Part shown: positions 1 through 11,181 of the stretch, in pieces
Layout of the letters: each line of letters opens with the position of its first letter
Numbering within the stretch: the stretch's first letter is position 1
Assembly (NCBI RefSeq): GCF_019578655.1
Contig: NC_063261.1
Span: 15,862,216 to 15,926,215 of the forward strand
Direction of reading: 5' to 3'
Origin: Ricinus communis
Taxonomy: Eukaryota > Streptophyta > Magnoliopsida > Malpighiales > Euphorbiaceae
DNA: 64,000 nucleotides
Program-made: the position numbers and the translations under genes
The notes under the pieces: model-generated
Told to the model about the DNA's origin: nothing
What the model saw: only the letters and a program-made list of their open reading frames with translations
Databases searched by the model: none

Positions 1-256
1 AGGATCCAATGGATCAAATCCATCTTCACAAATCCAATTAAAAATCACATCAAGATAAAAACAAATTTATTAGAAGCTAAACAAGGAGATAAAATTTCAG
101 CGATGGTATGGATTAAAGAAAGAAGTGAAAAATGAAAAGGAGAAGGTACTTACAGAAAGGTGAGATAGAGGTGATGAGAATGAAGAAGATTAAATTAATC
201 AAGATCATACCCATTGATCTATGATAATAGAACAATTATGGGTTTATTTCAAAACC
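1..256 (-). other. possible 5' UTR exon and intron start of a gene running off the left end
   Basis: The first 256 bases are less AT-rich than what follows. Read on the minus strand there is a good splice-donor context (CT then GTAAGT) with its GT at 153-152. A purine/pyrimidine-biased stretch typical of plant 5' leaders lies just upstream (250-600). No coding frame is recognisable. I infer a leader exon of a gene whose body lies left of the window; a chance donor is an equally simple explanation. Confidence 0.22.
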
Positions 257-379
257 TTACTCTTTATCTGCTATTTTGAATTTAAAACAATTACATATAT
301 TCAAGAAATCATACGAAAGTGCACTCTTTTTCTTTCTTTTTTCTTTTTTTGCTTCACTCCTTGTATATGAGTGACACAA

Positions 380-414
380 GAAAGAGAGGGAGAGAGAGAG
401 AGAGAGAGAGAGAG
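380..414. repeat. (AG)n microsatellite
   Basis: An uninterrupted run of about 14 AG units, with a matching CT-rich stretch at 480-505. Such tracts are common in plant 5' UTRs and promoters. Open frames read through it encode only low-complexity Ser/Leu or Arg/Glu runs and are not genes. Confidence 0.85.
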
Positions 415-579
415 GCTTAAGATGAGACAGCTTGTGTGCAGTGTTGAATGTGTTTGCTTCTTTCTCATTTAAAAGTTTGTTTCTCTCTCTCGCTCGATCT
501 CTCTGGTCCCTAGAAAAGGGGAGAAAGAAAGGAAAGAAAATTAAGGGAAAAATAAATAATAATAAATTATGGGTCAAAG

Positions 580-1385
580 GATATCTGGATTTTACGGAAT
601 CAAGATCAAGGTGCTTAGCATGCGTTTATAAATAGGTTGGAGTATATGCTTGATGAATAGGGATGACAGTTTTTTGAATATATATTTGATTACGAATACA
701 CTTATTTATAAAAAAGTTTAGAATCAAATTTTAATATTTTTGTGGAGTTTCAAATTTAAATATTTATTAATTGAACCTGATTATTTAAATGAATATGACT
801 ATAATATCTGAATCTAGTACATAATATATATTTAAATGACATATATATAAATATATAAATATATATATATATATATTTATTTATTTATATATATATAAAA
901 TTAAATAATAAAAAATCTAAATTATAAAATTTTATCTAAAACTATTGGTTTTGGTTTTTATTAATATATTTTAGAATTTAATTATTATAAATAGATATCC
1001 GTTTAATTACTTGAATGTATATATATAAATAGATATTTAACAAATATGGTACGTATTTTATTTAAATATTTATAAAATTTATTTAATAATTATATATATT
1101 AAATAGATTTGTATCGAATATGTACGTATATTATGTTATATTTTAATGGAATTCGAGATTAAATATTTTTAAATAAATGGGTAATTTATCCATTGCCATC
1201 TTTGTTGGTGCAGTGGTTAAGTGCTGTTGCAATTGGGTGTTGTCGGGCTCATTTTTAGGCACTTTATCTTCTGATATTCCAAGCTTTTCCAGTATGCCTT
1301 CCAATTTGATATGTATTTGCATTTGTTTTCTTTTTTCTCAGTTCACAAAGAAAGGAAGGTGACTCATATTACAGTCATATTAAGG
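580..1385. other. AT-rich intergenic DNA, no gene seen
   Basis: Mostly A/T with short (AT)n runs (840-890). A less AT-rich patch at 1185-1345 contains a 61-codon open frame ending just after a polypyrimidine-AG that resembles a splice acceptor. I do not recognise the product and would not call a gene. Confidence 0.6.
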
Positions 1386-2011
1386 GGTGATTTGATTCGG
1401 TTAATCAATATTGTTGGTAGCTGATAAATTAAATTATTGGGTAAAATTTTATTAGCAATTATTGTTAGAATGTTAAATGACCATTAATAATATAATTTAT
1501 CGTTAAATATAGTTTATTTTATTATATTATATTTAATGATATAAATTAATAAAATAATTTATAATAATTAAAAATATTATAGTTAAAATTTTTAACTCAA
1601 TTATATTTACTATTAAAAATATTTATAAAAATTATTTTAAAAATAAAAAATTAAATTTAAATTATACTAATAAATTTTTTAATTTTAAGTATCATAATTA
1701 TAAATATTATAATTGTTTAACTATCAAAGATAATTTCAAAATAATAATAATTTATAAAATATAAAAATTTAATTTTATAAATCAATTTAAAATAAGTTAT
1801 TATTAATAAATTTTAATAAAAATAATAGGATCTAAATAAATAAATAAATCAAATCAACTATCATCTGATAACAAAAGTTCTAAAATAGAGCTGATACAAT
1901 TAACGGCTAATTGGAATTAAATCAGTTATCATCTGTTGTTTCTTAAGTCCTTACTAAACGCTTTAATGTAGCTGTTCAGTAAAAAACAGTTATCAGTTGT
2001 ATCAAACCTCC
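1386..2011 (+). mobile_element. MITE family A, copy 1
   Basis: About 626 bp, non-coding and AT-rich. Its ends resemble a short inverted repeat (GGTGATTTGATTC at the left against GGAGGTTTGATAC read inward from the right), and CTGATAA/TTATCAG motifs recur near both ends. The same sequence, diverged, lies at 4690-5316 in the same orientation and at about 53690-54325 inverted, so this is a dispersed family. Subterminal short motifs and TTTGGT/TTTGAT ends suggest a hAT-type MITE, but I could not find a convincing 8-bp target duplication. Confidence 0.6.
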
Positions 2012-2586
2012 AAACTAAATACCCTCTAGAAGTTGTGTTTTACTATTCTTTTAATCTAGTATTTCGAATTAGTCTTGCTAATTTTAAAAGTTTAACGCGA
2101 CTATATATTTAAAATTCGAACTCAAAATCTCAATTAAATTAGAAGAGACATTTAATATTTTATTTATGTGCTTTTAAATTTTTATCTCACATTCCAATGC
2201 AGTGTATTCACTCCTTTTTTTCCTTTTTCCTTTTCTTGCCAAAGGCTAAACATAGCCCCTCTCTTAATAACTAGTTAATTATTGTAATTTATTTTGACTT
2301 AATTATGTTTTTCTTGAATGTTCAGAAATTGAATAAGTGAGTCCAATTTATTTCACATGAAACAATTGCCTCTAACAGATATTTATTTATTTAACTTGAA
2401 TCATCCACCAAGTATTCAGGTCGGGCTAACAAATATTATTTTGATTTCTTTTTGTAATTTTATTTAACTAAATTCCTAATTAACTTTTGAAAAGATTCCT
2501 CTTTTTAAGCAAATGCTTTTAACTCACTCTAATTTTTATTTCCCATTTATGGACATTTTCAAGAGCCCAGCTACCCAACTCTCTAG
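2012..2586. other. AT-rich intergenic DNA with a short dispersed repeat
   Basis: No gene seen. The stretch 2095-2180 (a core of TCGAAYTC, TCTYAATTAAATTAGA and TAATATTTTAT) recurs at 42355-42430, so it is a short dispersed repeat, possibly a decayed tRNA-type SINE tail. Confidence 0.4.
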
Positions 2587-3488
2587 GCTATGTTTGGTAG
2601 AATATAACGAAGTATGAATGCAATTATCATTACATCTTTTTTTTATATATCAAGAAGAATGTACCCAATAAAAGATGGCTAATAGATAGTAGATTATACA
2701 ATATGGGCTAGTCGGTCTCCTATACTACTGTGGATCCAAAATAACAATAGAAAGGTTTGAATTACTTAGTCTTTGCTTTTTTAAATTTTATATATTTAAT
2801 TAAATATGTATCTATCAAATCAAAAATATTGCATTCGTCTCAATCCTTTTAGTAGAAGATTGGGGTAAAAGTAAAAATTTATCTAGTATAAATGAGAGGA
2901 CTTGAACTTGAGACCTCACAACTTAAGCTAGACCTAAAATGTATAAAATCAACATTAAATGACATGTTTCATTACTTTATTTGTTAATAAATCTTTTTGA
3001 TAAAATGTAATAATAAATACATTATGTAATCAATTGTTCTTAATTTGATGTAATGCTTAATATACAAATTGTATGTAATTATGATTATTTATAATATATT
3101 TATATTTATTTTATTTTACTTTTAATTTAAATACCTTCAACCACCATCATCGAGTGATCTGGTTCCTGCGACTGGCTACCAGATTCCGACGATCGACCAT
3201 CATATTTCGGTGATTGACTACTGAATTTTGGAGATCAATGATTTTTTTTCTTAAAAGTAATCATTTTAATATTAATTTTAAGTAATTTATTTTACATTTT
3301 ATTTTTATACAAGCTATTATAAATAAATTAAATATTAGAATAAAAATTATAATTATATTATATTTTTTTATTATAACTAAATATGACAGTAGAATGGCTG
3401 TTATATTATATTTATATCATAATTTTTATTACATTATATAATCAATTCTATTATATTCCATTATGTTATATCAAATATATAGTTGCTA
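2587..3488. mobile_element. MITE-like element with nested insertions
   Basis: The left end (CTATGTTTGGTAGAATATAA) and the right end read inward (CTATATATTTGATATAACAT) resemble each other, suggesting decayed terminal inverted repeats. Inside, 2870-2940 looks like an inverted tRNA-derived SINE box, with a GAACTTGAGACCTC motif. At 3130-3240 there are three to four degenerate tandem units of about 25 bp built on GACTACTGAATTTTGGAGATC-like cores, much more GC-rich than the surroundings. No coding capacity. Confidence 0.35.
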
Positions 3489-3549
3489 AGCAAAATAAAC
3501 GGTAATGAATACACACCTACTGATAGGTATCAATTACCATAAAATAAAA

Positions 3550-4250
3550 TTCATGAAGTTGGACTTGATAAAGATGAGCAAGGACATAATGGATTTTGAC
3601 CAAGACTAGAAGTCCAATTGGCCAAGGATCCAATAGCCTTACCATAAGGCCCTATTAATAGATTAAGAGCTAAAAAGTATAGGAGGCCTTGACAAAGTAA
3701 ATTCAAAGTTTAACAATCCACAGGTGGGCAGACCAAGGAAATTATTTAAAGCAAGTCTAAGTTCAAATTCAAGATTGCCCAATTCTACAAATCACACTTG
3801 ATTTTAGTTTAAATTTGTTATTTAGGTCTATTTAGCTTATCCTAAAATAAAACCCATGCGCATGATTTTTCTTAATTTAAGCTACTTATGTGTTTTGACT
3901 TAATTAAGAATTTTCTTTAATTATCTCTTTTAATTAGAAAATTTATCTTTATCTATTTTGAAATATGTTTTCTAAGCAAGCTAGGATTAGGGTTTTTGAG
4001 ACTTATAAAGACTAAAACAATTTTTTTTTTTGTGACAAGAGAATTTTTATCAATAATATTTCAGGTATTTTTCCTTTCAAAGTTGTTGTTTTGAACCTTG
4101 TATTCTCGAATGAATACAATCAAACTTATCAAAGGAATTGATATATTCTTTGTGGTGTTCACGTGTTGGGGTTTAAAGGCCTTAGTTTCTTTTAAGTTCT
4201 AACCTAAAAAGCAATCTCTTTTGATCTGTTCTTAACTTTTATTGGGCGGA
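3550..4250 (+). mobile_element. LTR-like remnant
   Basis: This stretch looks like a retrotransposon LTR: mixed-composition sequence, a TATA-like CTTATAAAGAC near 4000, then a T-rich leader and a segment resembling an LTR R/U5 end (4090-4170). No partner LTR, primer-binding site or coding domain is in reach, so it would be a solo or truncated LTR. The call rests on appearance only. Confidence 0.25.
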
Positions 4251-4283
4251 ATATCAAAACAAAATTAAATCTCAAAAAATTTA

Positions 4284-4338
<55 letters not shown>
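4284..4338. repeat. (AT)n microsatellite
   Basis: About 25 AT units. An open frame crossing it encodes only an alternating Tyr-Ile run and is an artefact. Confidence 0.9.
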
Positions 4339-4341
<3 letters not shown>

Positions 4342-4689
4342 ACATAAAAAGAGTAATGTAATATCTAATAAAATAATAGACAATGTAAAGTTAAGAATAA
4401 CAGAAATAAAAATAAATCTCATTCAATAATAATTCAATGAAAAACCTAGATTACTCCTTCATTTCTATTCCCCTTTCATTATATACCAACAAAAACTTTT
4501 TCATTTTTTTTAATTTAGATAACTAATTCTTATTTATACTAATATGAATTTTGCTAGAGCACCACAGCCAACTCTCCAAGCAAAACAAGTCTAACAGCAG
4601 TCTGGATCTCCCGAGAGGTAATAGTAGGCTTCTTGTGGTAACTAGCTAGCCTCAAAAATTCTTTTAATAAAACTGTTCATAGTAAGAGC

Positions 4690-5316
4690 CGATTTGTTTC
4701 GTCTTATCAATGCAGTTAATAGTTGATGGCTTATAAATTAAATCATTTAATAAAATTTTATTAACAATTACTGTTAGTATGTTAAATGACATTCAAAGCT
4801 TAATTTATTATTAAATATATTTTATTTTATTTATCATTTTCAATAATACAAATTAATAAAAATAATTTATAATAATTAAAAATATTATAGTTAATTATTT
4901 TAGCTTAATTGTAATTTTTATTGGAATTATTTATAAGAATAATTTTAAATGTAAAATTTATAAATTCAAATATTATAATTATAAATATTAAATATTATAA
5001 TTATTTAGCAATTAAGAATAATTTTAAAATAATAATAATTTATTATAAAATATAAAAATTTAGTTATATAATATCAACTTAAAATAAGTTATTATTAATA
5101 AGTTTTAATAAGAATAATAGTGTTCAAATTAATAAAAAATCCAAATCAGCTATCAACTGATAAGAAAAAACTCTAAAATATAATTAATACAATCAATAGC
5201 TGAATGAGACCAAATCAACTTTAAGTTGTTATTTCTTAAAATTTTTACTAAACACATTAATATAACTGTTTAATAAAAAATATTTATCAGTTACGTTAAA
5301 TTTCTGAACCAAACAA
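4690..5316 (+). mobile_element. MITE family A, copy 2
   Basis: Collinear with 1386-2011 along its whole length. Shared landmarks are GTTAAATGAC near the left, the TATTATAGTTAA core, AAAATAAGTTATTATTAATA, and the ACTAAACRCNTTAATRTARCTGTT block near the right end. Same orientation, clearly diverged. No coding capacity. Confidence 0.6.
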
Positions 5317-5339
5317 TTTCTAAATTGACTATACCATGA

Positions 5340-5957
5340 AAAAAAAAAAAAAAAAGTATGACTAGAATATAAACAAAGTAATTCAAGACGAACAACCACT
5401 TTGTCCTAGAACACATGGCCATTTTGGTCCATCAGCAATAATGATCCAAAGCCATACTAATACAAAACAAAAACAGGACCATTATGAGCTGTAGCTTGCA
5501 GGTACCAAAATAAAATTGAAAACAAATTGTACATATTAGTGAAGTTCACTGAGACCAATATTATGCAGCAGTTACTTCTCATGTTATGCAGAAGAAGAAA
5601 AAGAAGAAAAACACAACAGTAGCAAAGCTCTAAAACAACATATGCATGGTTCTTGAATTCAACGGTAACAGAGGAATGAAATTGGCGTTTGGAGCAGAAG
5701 TAGGTACATCTGATATGGAATTTGCATTATTGAAAAAGAAAATCAGATAAATCAACCCTTAAAATGCACCAAAACTATACAGATATTAAGTTAGCCAATC
5801 TCATGAACTGAAATTTGTCCAAATACAGTACCAGTTTTTAGATTAAACTCACACTTTTATGAAAACTTTCCAGAACATTTGACAAGGGTCATTCGTGGTG
5901 TAGCCCTTCAATTCTTGTGTAGCTATTTCCCCCTCTATTAATTAATCAATATTTACA
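5340..5957. other. intergenic, moderate GC, no gene recognised
   Basis: Noticeably less AT-rich than its surroundings, starting after an A17 tract (5340-5355). It may be UTR or intron remains belonging to the MLO relic that follows. I found no second MLO exon in it. Confidence 0.4.
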
Positions 5958-5958
5958 G

Positions 5959-6045
5959 ATGGGGTCTCACGCGGAGAAGACGATCTTCGAAGAACATACA
6001 ACAAAAGCTTTGAAGAAATGGCGAAAGGCAGCAAAGGAGAGATAG
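5959..6045 (+). pseudogene. isolated MLO exon (calmodulin-binding tail region)
   Basis: A frame of 28 codons starts directly after a good acceptor (TTTACAG, AG at 5957-5958). It reads MGSHAEKTIFEEHTTKALKK, then WRKAAKER and a stop. This matches the conserved stretch of MLO membrane proteins just after the last transmembrane helix (MGS..KK.IF.E.T.KALK.W), where MLO exons typically begin and calmodulin binds; the KALKKW tryptophan is kept. The frame stops where family members continue with more basic residues. No neighbouring MLO exon is visible, so this looks like a stranded exon of a lost or captured gene. Confidence 0.55.
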
Positions 6046-6651
6046 GTAGAGGAAGCCAGCAAAAAGGAAGAGAAAGAGAAAAACCTTTGGTTTTAACTGA
6101 AGAGAACAATTAGATGGAAACGACATGTATTTCTTTTTTCTTTTTTTGACATCAAGCTCTAAAACCTGTGCTTAGAGCTTGACGACATTGGAATATATAT
6201 CTGCATACGTAATGTCACATATTATATGCATGACAGTAACAGTTAGCAGACCCTTAAGTGAGCTAAGAGAAAAAATCTTAAAGCAAACTGGTAAATTTAA
6301 AAAGTGAGAATATATTTAAAAAATGAGAAACACCCATGACCAATGAGATGGTTTTGTCTAATAATTTAAAAAAGTAAAAAATCAAATTATTGATAACAAT
6401 AAATATGATTGTTCTTAAACTAATATAATTATATTATTAAATAATATAATGACATGAATTTATTTAATGAAATGGTAAAAACTTTATTGGTTTATTCTTT
6501 AGACTACTTGACAATTTTCACAATCTAAGACAACAACCACCTCTAACACCATTAACTATCAAACAAGAAATGCCTTCAGGAGCAGCTTACCTAGTAGATG
6601 TATTTAACTACACAAGAACTTTCAGAAAAAGAAACAAATTTGGTTCAGGAA

Positions 6652-7989
6652 TTACATGCAGCTCCGGACATGGTCCAGTGAATAGACAATTTGTTTGAAC
6701 GTAGCCAAATTCTTGCGGTAAAGAAATACTAAGGCGTCCACGCTTCCATCCCTTTTAAGTGATTGCAGGAGATAGATCATCCCTTCCATTGGAAAATAAG
6801 ATGGCAAGAATAGAAATGGACTTCCTCCTCCAAAATCAATCTCATGATATGGGAATTGCAGCCAGCTATCCACTTCAAAATTAGGGCACAGAGCAGACTT
6901 GTTGCTCAACTTCATAATGGGACTCATGACTTCCTTCTTTGCCTTATATGCAGCAAAGTCGATAAATGATTTGTAGTTATTATTAACATTTGCAATAGCA
7001 TCATGCACCAGCTTACCTGCATAAGGCAATGACTTTTGCAATATATCATTAATCCTTCCACTTGGAAATGCCCATAGCACCACGTTCCCGAAGTACTCAT
7101 TAGGTACTCCAGGAATCATTCTCTTACGACCATTGACAGAGACTATAACATGGGTTGTTTCGAATCCGTCGAGTCCACGAGCCTTTGTCATAGCTCGCCA
7201 TAAATGAGCAGTCAAGCTCACGCAAGTGCTATAAGGCTTGTTGTTACAGCTATTTCCATTTGATGATGCAGAAGCCATGGCTTTAATCTTGGAAAGAATG
7301 TCCAATGTAAAGTTAACTCTGTGAACTATGATGTCATCCACAGATCTGTTATTTTCATGATTAGGACAGTCTTTGACCAATTTTCTTATGAAGTCAAGCC
7401 CTCTATGTTCATGCTCGAATCGAGGAGGATCTCGAGGTATAAAAATGGTTCGATCATGAAAAGGAAGTGGGCTCATGTCAAGTCCTCGATAGCTCTCCCC
7501 CAATTGAAGAGAAAATCGACGAGGCCATGCCCATCAACCACCGAATGCTTGGCCGTAATGGCAACAGCCAATGACCCACAAGTGAACCTCGTAAGCTGAA
7601 CTTGCAGGAGCTCCTTCTCATCGTTCAAGCTAGGATAAAGACTAAATAAAACAGGGGATGGCTCCATGGGCATGACCTGATCAAGCCTACTATCCACCGA
7701 TGCTTCGACCAGCTTCAACCCTGTATCATTTAAAAGAATGACAATATCACCTTTCTCATCTTCTCCTAATCTTCCTGCAAACTCCCTGTATTCGGACAAC
7801 GCCCTTTTGAGACCATACTCAATGATTTCATTTGGTGGAGTTGGTGGACCATAGGCAAAACAAAAAGATTCATCGGTGTTGTAGGTGAACTTATCAAATA
7901 CACTTAAGAGGAATAAAGGGTAAGACTAGAGGACAAATGCCATTATAAATTGGCTTAACAGTTCTTATACTCTCTATTCTCACATCCAT
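6652..7989 (-). pseudogene. BAHD acyltransferase pseudogene (frameshifted tandem copy)
   Basis: Homologous over its whole length to the intact BAHD gene at 16228-17550, with the same start (ATG at 7989). Two frameshifts break it. One extra base near 7906 turns the frame into a TGA after about 34 codons. One base is missing near 7489, in the codon after the NWGRA motif. The three pieces still encode recognisable protein: a start, a middle piece (7799-7473) with an intact HSVVD catalytic motif, and a C-terminal piece (7503-6652) with DFGGG. It also lacks one codon near the NNNY motif and has a different C-terminal tail. Upstream sequence (8053-8245) resembles that of the intact gene, so the duplication included the promoter. 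A recent loss of function is likely. Confidence 0.85.
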
Positions 7990-8250
7990 TGTTGTTGGTT
8001 AAGCTATAGCTAGAAAAAGAAGAACCTTTTCTTTTTCTATTTTTTCCTTATGTTGTTTTGGTTTTTGTTTTAAAGTATATCTATTTGCTCATGGCATGGC
8101 TCATCTCCGTATATATCCATATACACACCGATTGTTAGTAATATCAAACCTTAATTCTGCTTGCGGACGTCAAAGGTCCCATATGTGGGTGCTACACATG
8201 GAATGGAATTTTTTTTTTAAAGTCCTTTGTTCCTAAAATTATGTTTTTTT
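7990..8250 (-). other. duplicated upstream region of the BAHD pseudogene
   Basis: 8053-8118 resembles 17592-17660 (CTCATGGCATRGCTC shared), and 8180-8245 resembles 18745-18812 (AAGTCCTTTGTTC shared). In the right-hand copy these two blocks are separated by about 1 kb of AT-rich DNA, which I infer was inserted there. Confidence 0.55.
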
Positions 8251-8254
8251 TCTT

Positions 8255-9165
8255 AATATGTAAAATTGTTATGATAATATTAAAATTTTTTTGGTTATAT
8301 TAAATGTCTATTATTATATTTATAGATAGATTTTTTTTACGTAAATAGAACTATATTTCAGTAACTCCTTACACCTATAAATAAAATGTTACAATCAATG
8401 GAATAATACATTTTCTCTTTTTTTTTTTTTTAATTTATAATACTCTTTATTCTTCTTATTGTTATTTATTTTACAATACGTTATCTGCATAATTGCTTAA
8501 AATAAAATTCATGATAGAGCTATTTTTTTCATATTCTCTTTAAAAAATTACATAAAACTATACTCTATCTTTATTGAATTCATTATTAAATTTACAATGA
8601 CTCGTTCTGGTAATTCAAATTAGAATATAGCACCTTTTTTTTTTTATTTTTGTTTGTGGCTTTTAAATTTCTACTAAATCTTTTTGTTTTAACTAAATAT
8701 TAGTTTATGTTGCAATTATAATTTTATTTGCATACTTCATAGGATCATAATTTTATTTTATTTTTATCTTATTTTATTTATTATTATAGATATATTAGTT
8801 TTAAAAGATTGATACTAATTAACGTGTTATTTTTTTATATAAAAAAGTAAAATGTTATGGATTCTACTAAATCATTAGTAGGATTAAGAACAAATGATGC
8901 AGATTTATCTCTTACAAACAATGCTACCACGCATACCATATTAAGGGATAATAAATATTTTTCTCACTTAACAATGAGAGAAACTTATGTCAATACAATA
9001 TCTGGTAGTAAAAGAATAATTGAAGGCTCTAGAAGAACAAATATATTACTACCTTGAGGTACATATTTCTTTATTAAAAGTGCATTATTCTCTCAAATTC
9101 GTAAAAGTTTATTGAACTTTAAAGATATTTGCCGAAATGGATATCTATAACTAATATCTTATTTT
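8255..9165 (+). mobile_element. decayed Ty1/copia fragment (LTR end, PBS-like site, protease)
   Basis: 8857-9160 encodes a copia protease region: NATTHTILRDNKYFSHLTMR, then NTISGS and ILLP, followed after a stop by an SLLNFKDICRNGY-like block. This matches copia polyproteins with a D-S-A/G-T-T-H active site; the catalytic Asp is replaced by Asn (N-N-A-T-T-H). Upstream, ACAATACGTTATCTGCAT at 8475-8492 resembles the ACACGTTATCAGCAC sequence that follows the LTR in some copia groups, and CCTATAAATAAA (8370-8383) could be the LTR TATA box. Everything between protease and LTR is lost. Confidence 0.55.
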
Positions 9166-9394
9166 TTTAATATAGTTAATGTTTAATTAGGTATGTAACT
9201 TACTAATTATTAAATTAATAAAAAATTATAAAATTATATATAAATTTAAATTTTATGTATCAAAAATAATATATATATCAAAATAAAAATTTTATGTATT
9301 AAAAATTAAACATATAAATTAAAAGAAATTTAAATTTTATAAGTTAATATATATATATACCGAGTTCAACACCGTGGGTCGTCTTTTGACAACA

Positions 9395-9510
9395 TGACAA
9401 AATGGTTGCAGGAAGAAGATTATTGTAAAATGCGACAATGAAAGTGTGATCAAAGTGGTGAATCGTAATGAGAATGGTACGTTCAAGAATCCATAATTGA
9501 AATCAGAAGC
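9395..9510 (+). pseudogene. possible RNase H fragment of a retroelement
   Basis: In one frame the plus strand reads RKKIIVKCDNESVIKVVNRN and then ENGTFKNP before a stop. CDNESVIKVVN resembles the second catalytic Asp segment of plant RNase H domains found at the end of LINE polyproteins. It is only about 35 codons long, so the call is weak. Confidence 0.3.
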
Positions 9511-9789
9511 ATCACAAAGAGGGAAACATGTCAAAATTAATCTTTGACAATTAAATAATTACAGATTAAAGAATTAATATTAAATTGGTAATATAATGTG
9601 AAACTAAATGACGTTCAAAATAACTTGCTCACGACTTAATATTAATATTAATTTATAAATTAATATTACTTGATTGCTTTTCCCATCTTTCGACAATTTA
9701 TAAGGATAAGACTTTTAATCACGCAAAACATAAAATAGAAAAAGATTTTGATTGTTGCATGCATGTCTACAGGTGGACAAATTTGTGTT

Positions 9790-9913
9790 AATGCGTTAAC
9801 ATGTGCTTACTATACGTCAAGAGTTGGACATGCTTGAATTGAAATTCTTGGAAAAAACCAAAAAAGCTTGTCGGATTTAGGAAGAATGGTGTCCAAATAG
9901 GGGTTGCATGTAC
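9790..9913 (+). repeat. left part of BAHD-flank duplication unit A
   Basis: GTTAACATGTGCTTACTATACG followed by AAAGCTTGTCGG, TTTAGGAAGAATGGTGTCC and GGGGTTGCATGT. The same order is seen at about 15465-15612, before duplication unit B. Unit A continues at 14904 on the far side of the copia element, so that element landed inside unit A. Confidence 0.65.
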
Positions 9914-10042
9914 TGATAGAATAAGTATGGTGACTAATAGGAGTTAGACACGTGTAAAGCTAGTGTAATATTTTTTTTTTGTATATAATAAAAAATATAT
10001 TTTAGATATCAATAATACCCTTTCATGTCTCAAAATTTGACA
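9914..10042 (+). repeat. 5' LTR of the copia element
   Basis: Starts TGATAGAATA and ends TTTGACA. It is collinear with 14761-14898; shared blocks are GTAAAGCTAGTGTAATATTTTT and TTTTAGATATCAATAATA. There is visible divergence and small indels between the LTRs, which suggests an old insertion. The GTATATAATA stretch is the likely TATA region. Confidence 0.9.
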
Positions 10043-10055
10043 TGGTATCAAAGCA
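10043..10055 (+). other. primer-binding site (initiator tRNA-Met type)
   Basis: TGGTATCAAAGCA begins at the first base after the LTR. The copia consensus, complementary to initiator tRNA-Met, is TGGTATCAGAGC, so there is one mismatch. Confidence 0.85.
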
Positions 10056-10137
10056 CTATTTTTCCCTTACCTTCTTCCTTTTCCTTTAGGGTTTCGACCC
10101 CTACCCAAACGAGTGGATCTTTCATGGACCTCTGTAA

Positions 10138-10467
10138 CTAAGAAAGTACAAGATTGTTGCATTTCAACCAGGCGTTGTAAGAAGGATCCTCTTCCCTGGA
10201 AACCTTAATTGAACCATTAACAAATCGAAATTTATTCTTTGAAATCAAAGACATCTTCATAGATCGTGCCCAACTATGATAGTTGTTGTCAATTAATTGA
10301 GAGGAGGTTAATATGAGAGCTGAATTTTCATTTGAGTGGATGTAGTATTCACTATTCTGATCATCAATTTTAAAGGCTTGTGTAGAATTAAAATCTTCAG
10401 TAGCCATTGAAGAGATGGTGGTAAAGTATACTAGCTGCTCTAACAATTGATCGTGGATCCAGATCAC
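10138..10467 (-). pseudogene. copia gag N-terminal segment in inverted orientation
   Basis: Read on the minus strand this encodes the start of a copia gag: MATEDFNSTQAFKIDDQ, then YYIHSNENSALILTSSQLID, NYHSWARSMKMSLISKNKF and ending AWLKCNNLVLS before a stop. It matches the N-terminal gag block of plant copia elements (Y..H..EN....L....L...NY..W...M...L..KNK..FV.G). Its strand is opposite to the LTR order, PBS, protease, integrase and RT of the same element. The frame ends exactly where family members continue W-L/W-I, so one breakpoint is near 10136; the other is between about 10450 and 10490. The simplest reading is an inversion inside the element. Confidence 0.8.
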
Positions 10468-10489
10468 TGCCCACTTAAAAAGGCTAGAA

Positions 10490-11180
10490 TGAACCCCTGT
10501 AACAAATGCTTCTTCCGGAACTCAAAAAGCTTCAGGAAGCCAACCCCAAAATGGTCTAAAAAAAAACAACTACCATAATAGCTATAGTTGCATCATTTGC
10601 AAAGACATATACATCTCTTTCTGCCGCAACATATGCTTGACATCTCTTTCTTTTGCAGGACAAACTGTTCCACTCAACATCCAAATAAATCCAAGAAAAT
10701 GGTTCACAAAAAAGAGAATTTCTGGTGTCTAGCAAAATGGGTTACAAAGAAACAACGTAATGGGTGCGTTTGCCACATGTAAAAATGGCATCCATAAATG
10801 CCTTATGGCCTTAATAGCAAGTGAGAAACGAGCAAGGCCACAAAAATACCGTTCATCTGGTAGTTTGCTAGCCTAGTGTGATCATACCACACAAAAATAC
10901 CCAACCAACTAGTAGAATTCAAACAAAATCAAAAAATTTGTCCTGCTCACCAACTGTTTGATAAAATTTCCGACTCATCAACTGTTCGTCCCGCTCACCA
11001 ACTGTTCGTCGTGCTCACCAAATCTAAGTCGCACATCAATGTTCTTGAAACAAGAAACAAAACGGCTGCCACACTGCAAGCAATGCCGACGAAACCAACT
11101 GTGTGCACCATTTCTGTTTATTTTCAAAGCGAACCGAAGTGAGAGACACCCAAGGAATCAATCGTCGCCGTCGAACATCA
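10490..11180 (+). other. unexplained block inside the copia element
   Basis: Sits where the middle of gag should be. Its left part (10498-10640) can be read in one frame as ASSGTQKASGSQPQNG, then NNYHNSYSCIICK, which resembles the spacer and first cysteines of a different gag zinc knuckle. The rest has stops in all frames. At 10950-11025 there are three tandem, imperfect CTCACCAACTGTTCGTC units. The composition is less AT-rich than the flanks. It may be a fragment of another element captured by recombination. Confidence 0.4.
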
Positions 11181-11181
11181 A

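Noticed and set aside
257..577. 106-codon minus-strand open frame
   Set aside because: It is carried by an (AG)n microsatellite and CT-rich leader and encodes Ser-Leu repeats; no domain.
4204..4422. 72-codon open frame
   Set aside because: Half of it is an alternating Tyr-Ile run from the (AT)n tract.
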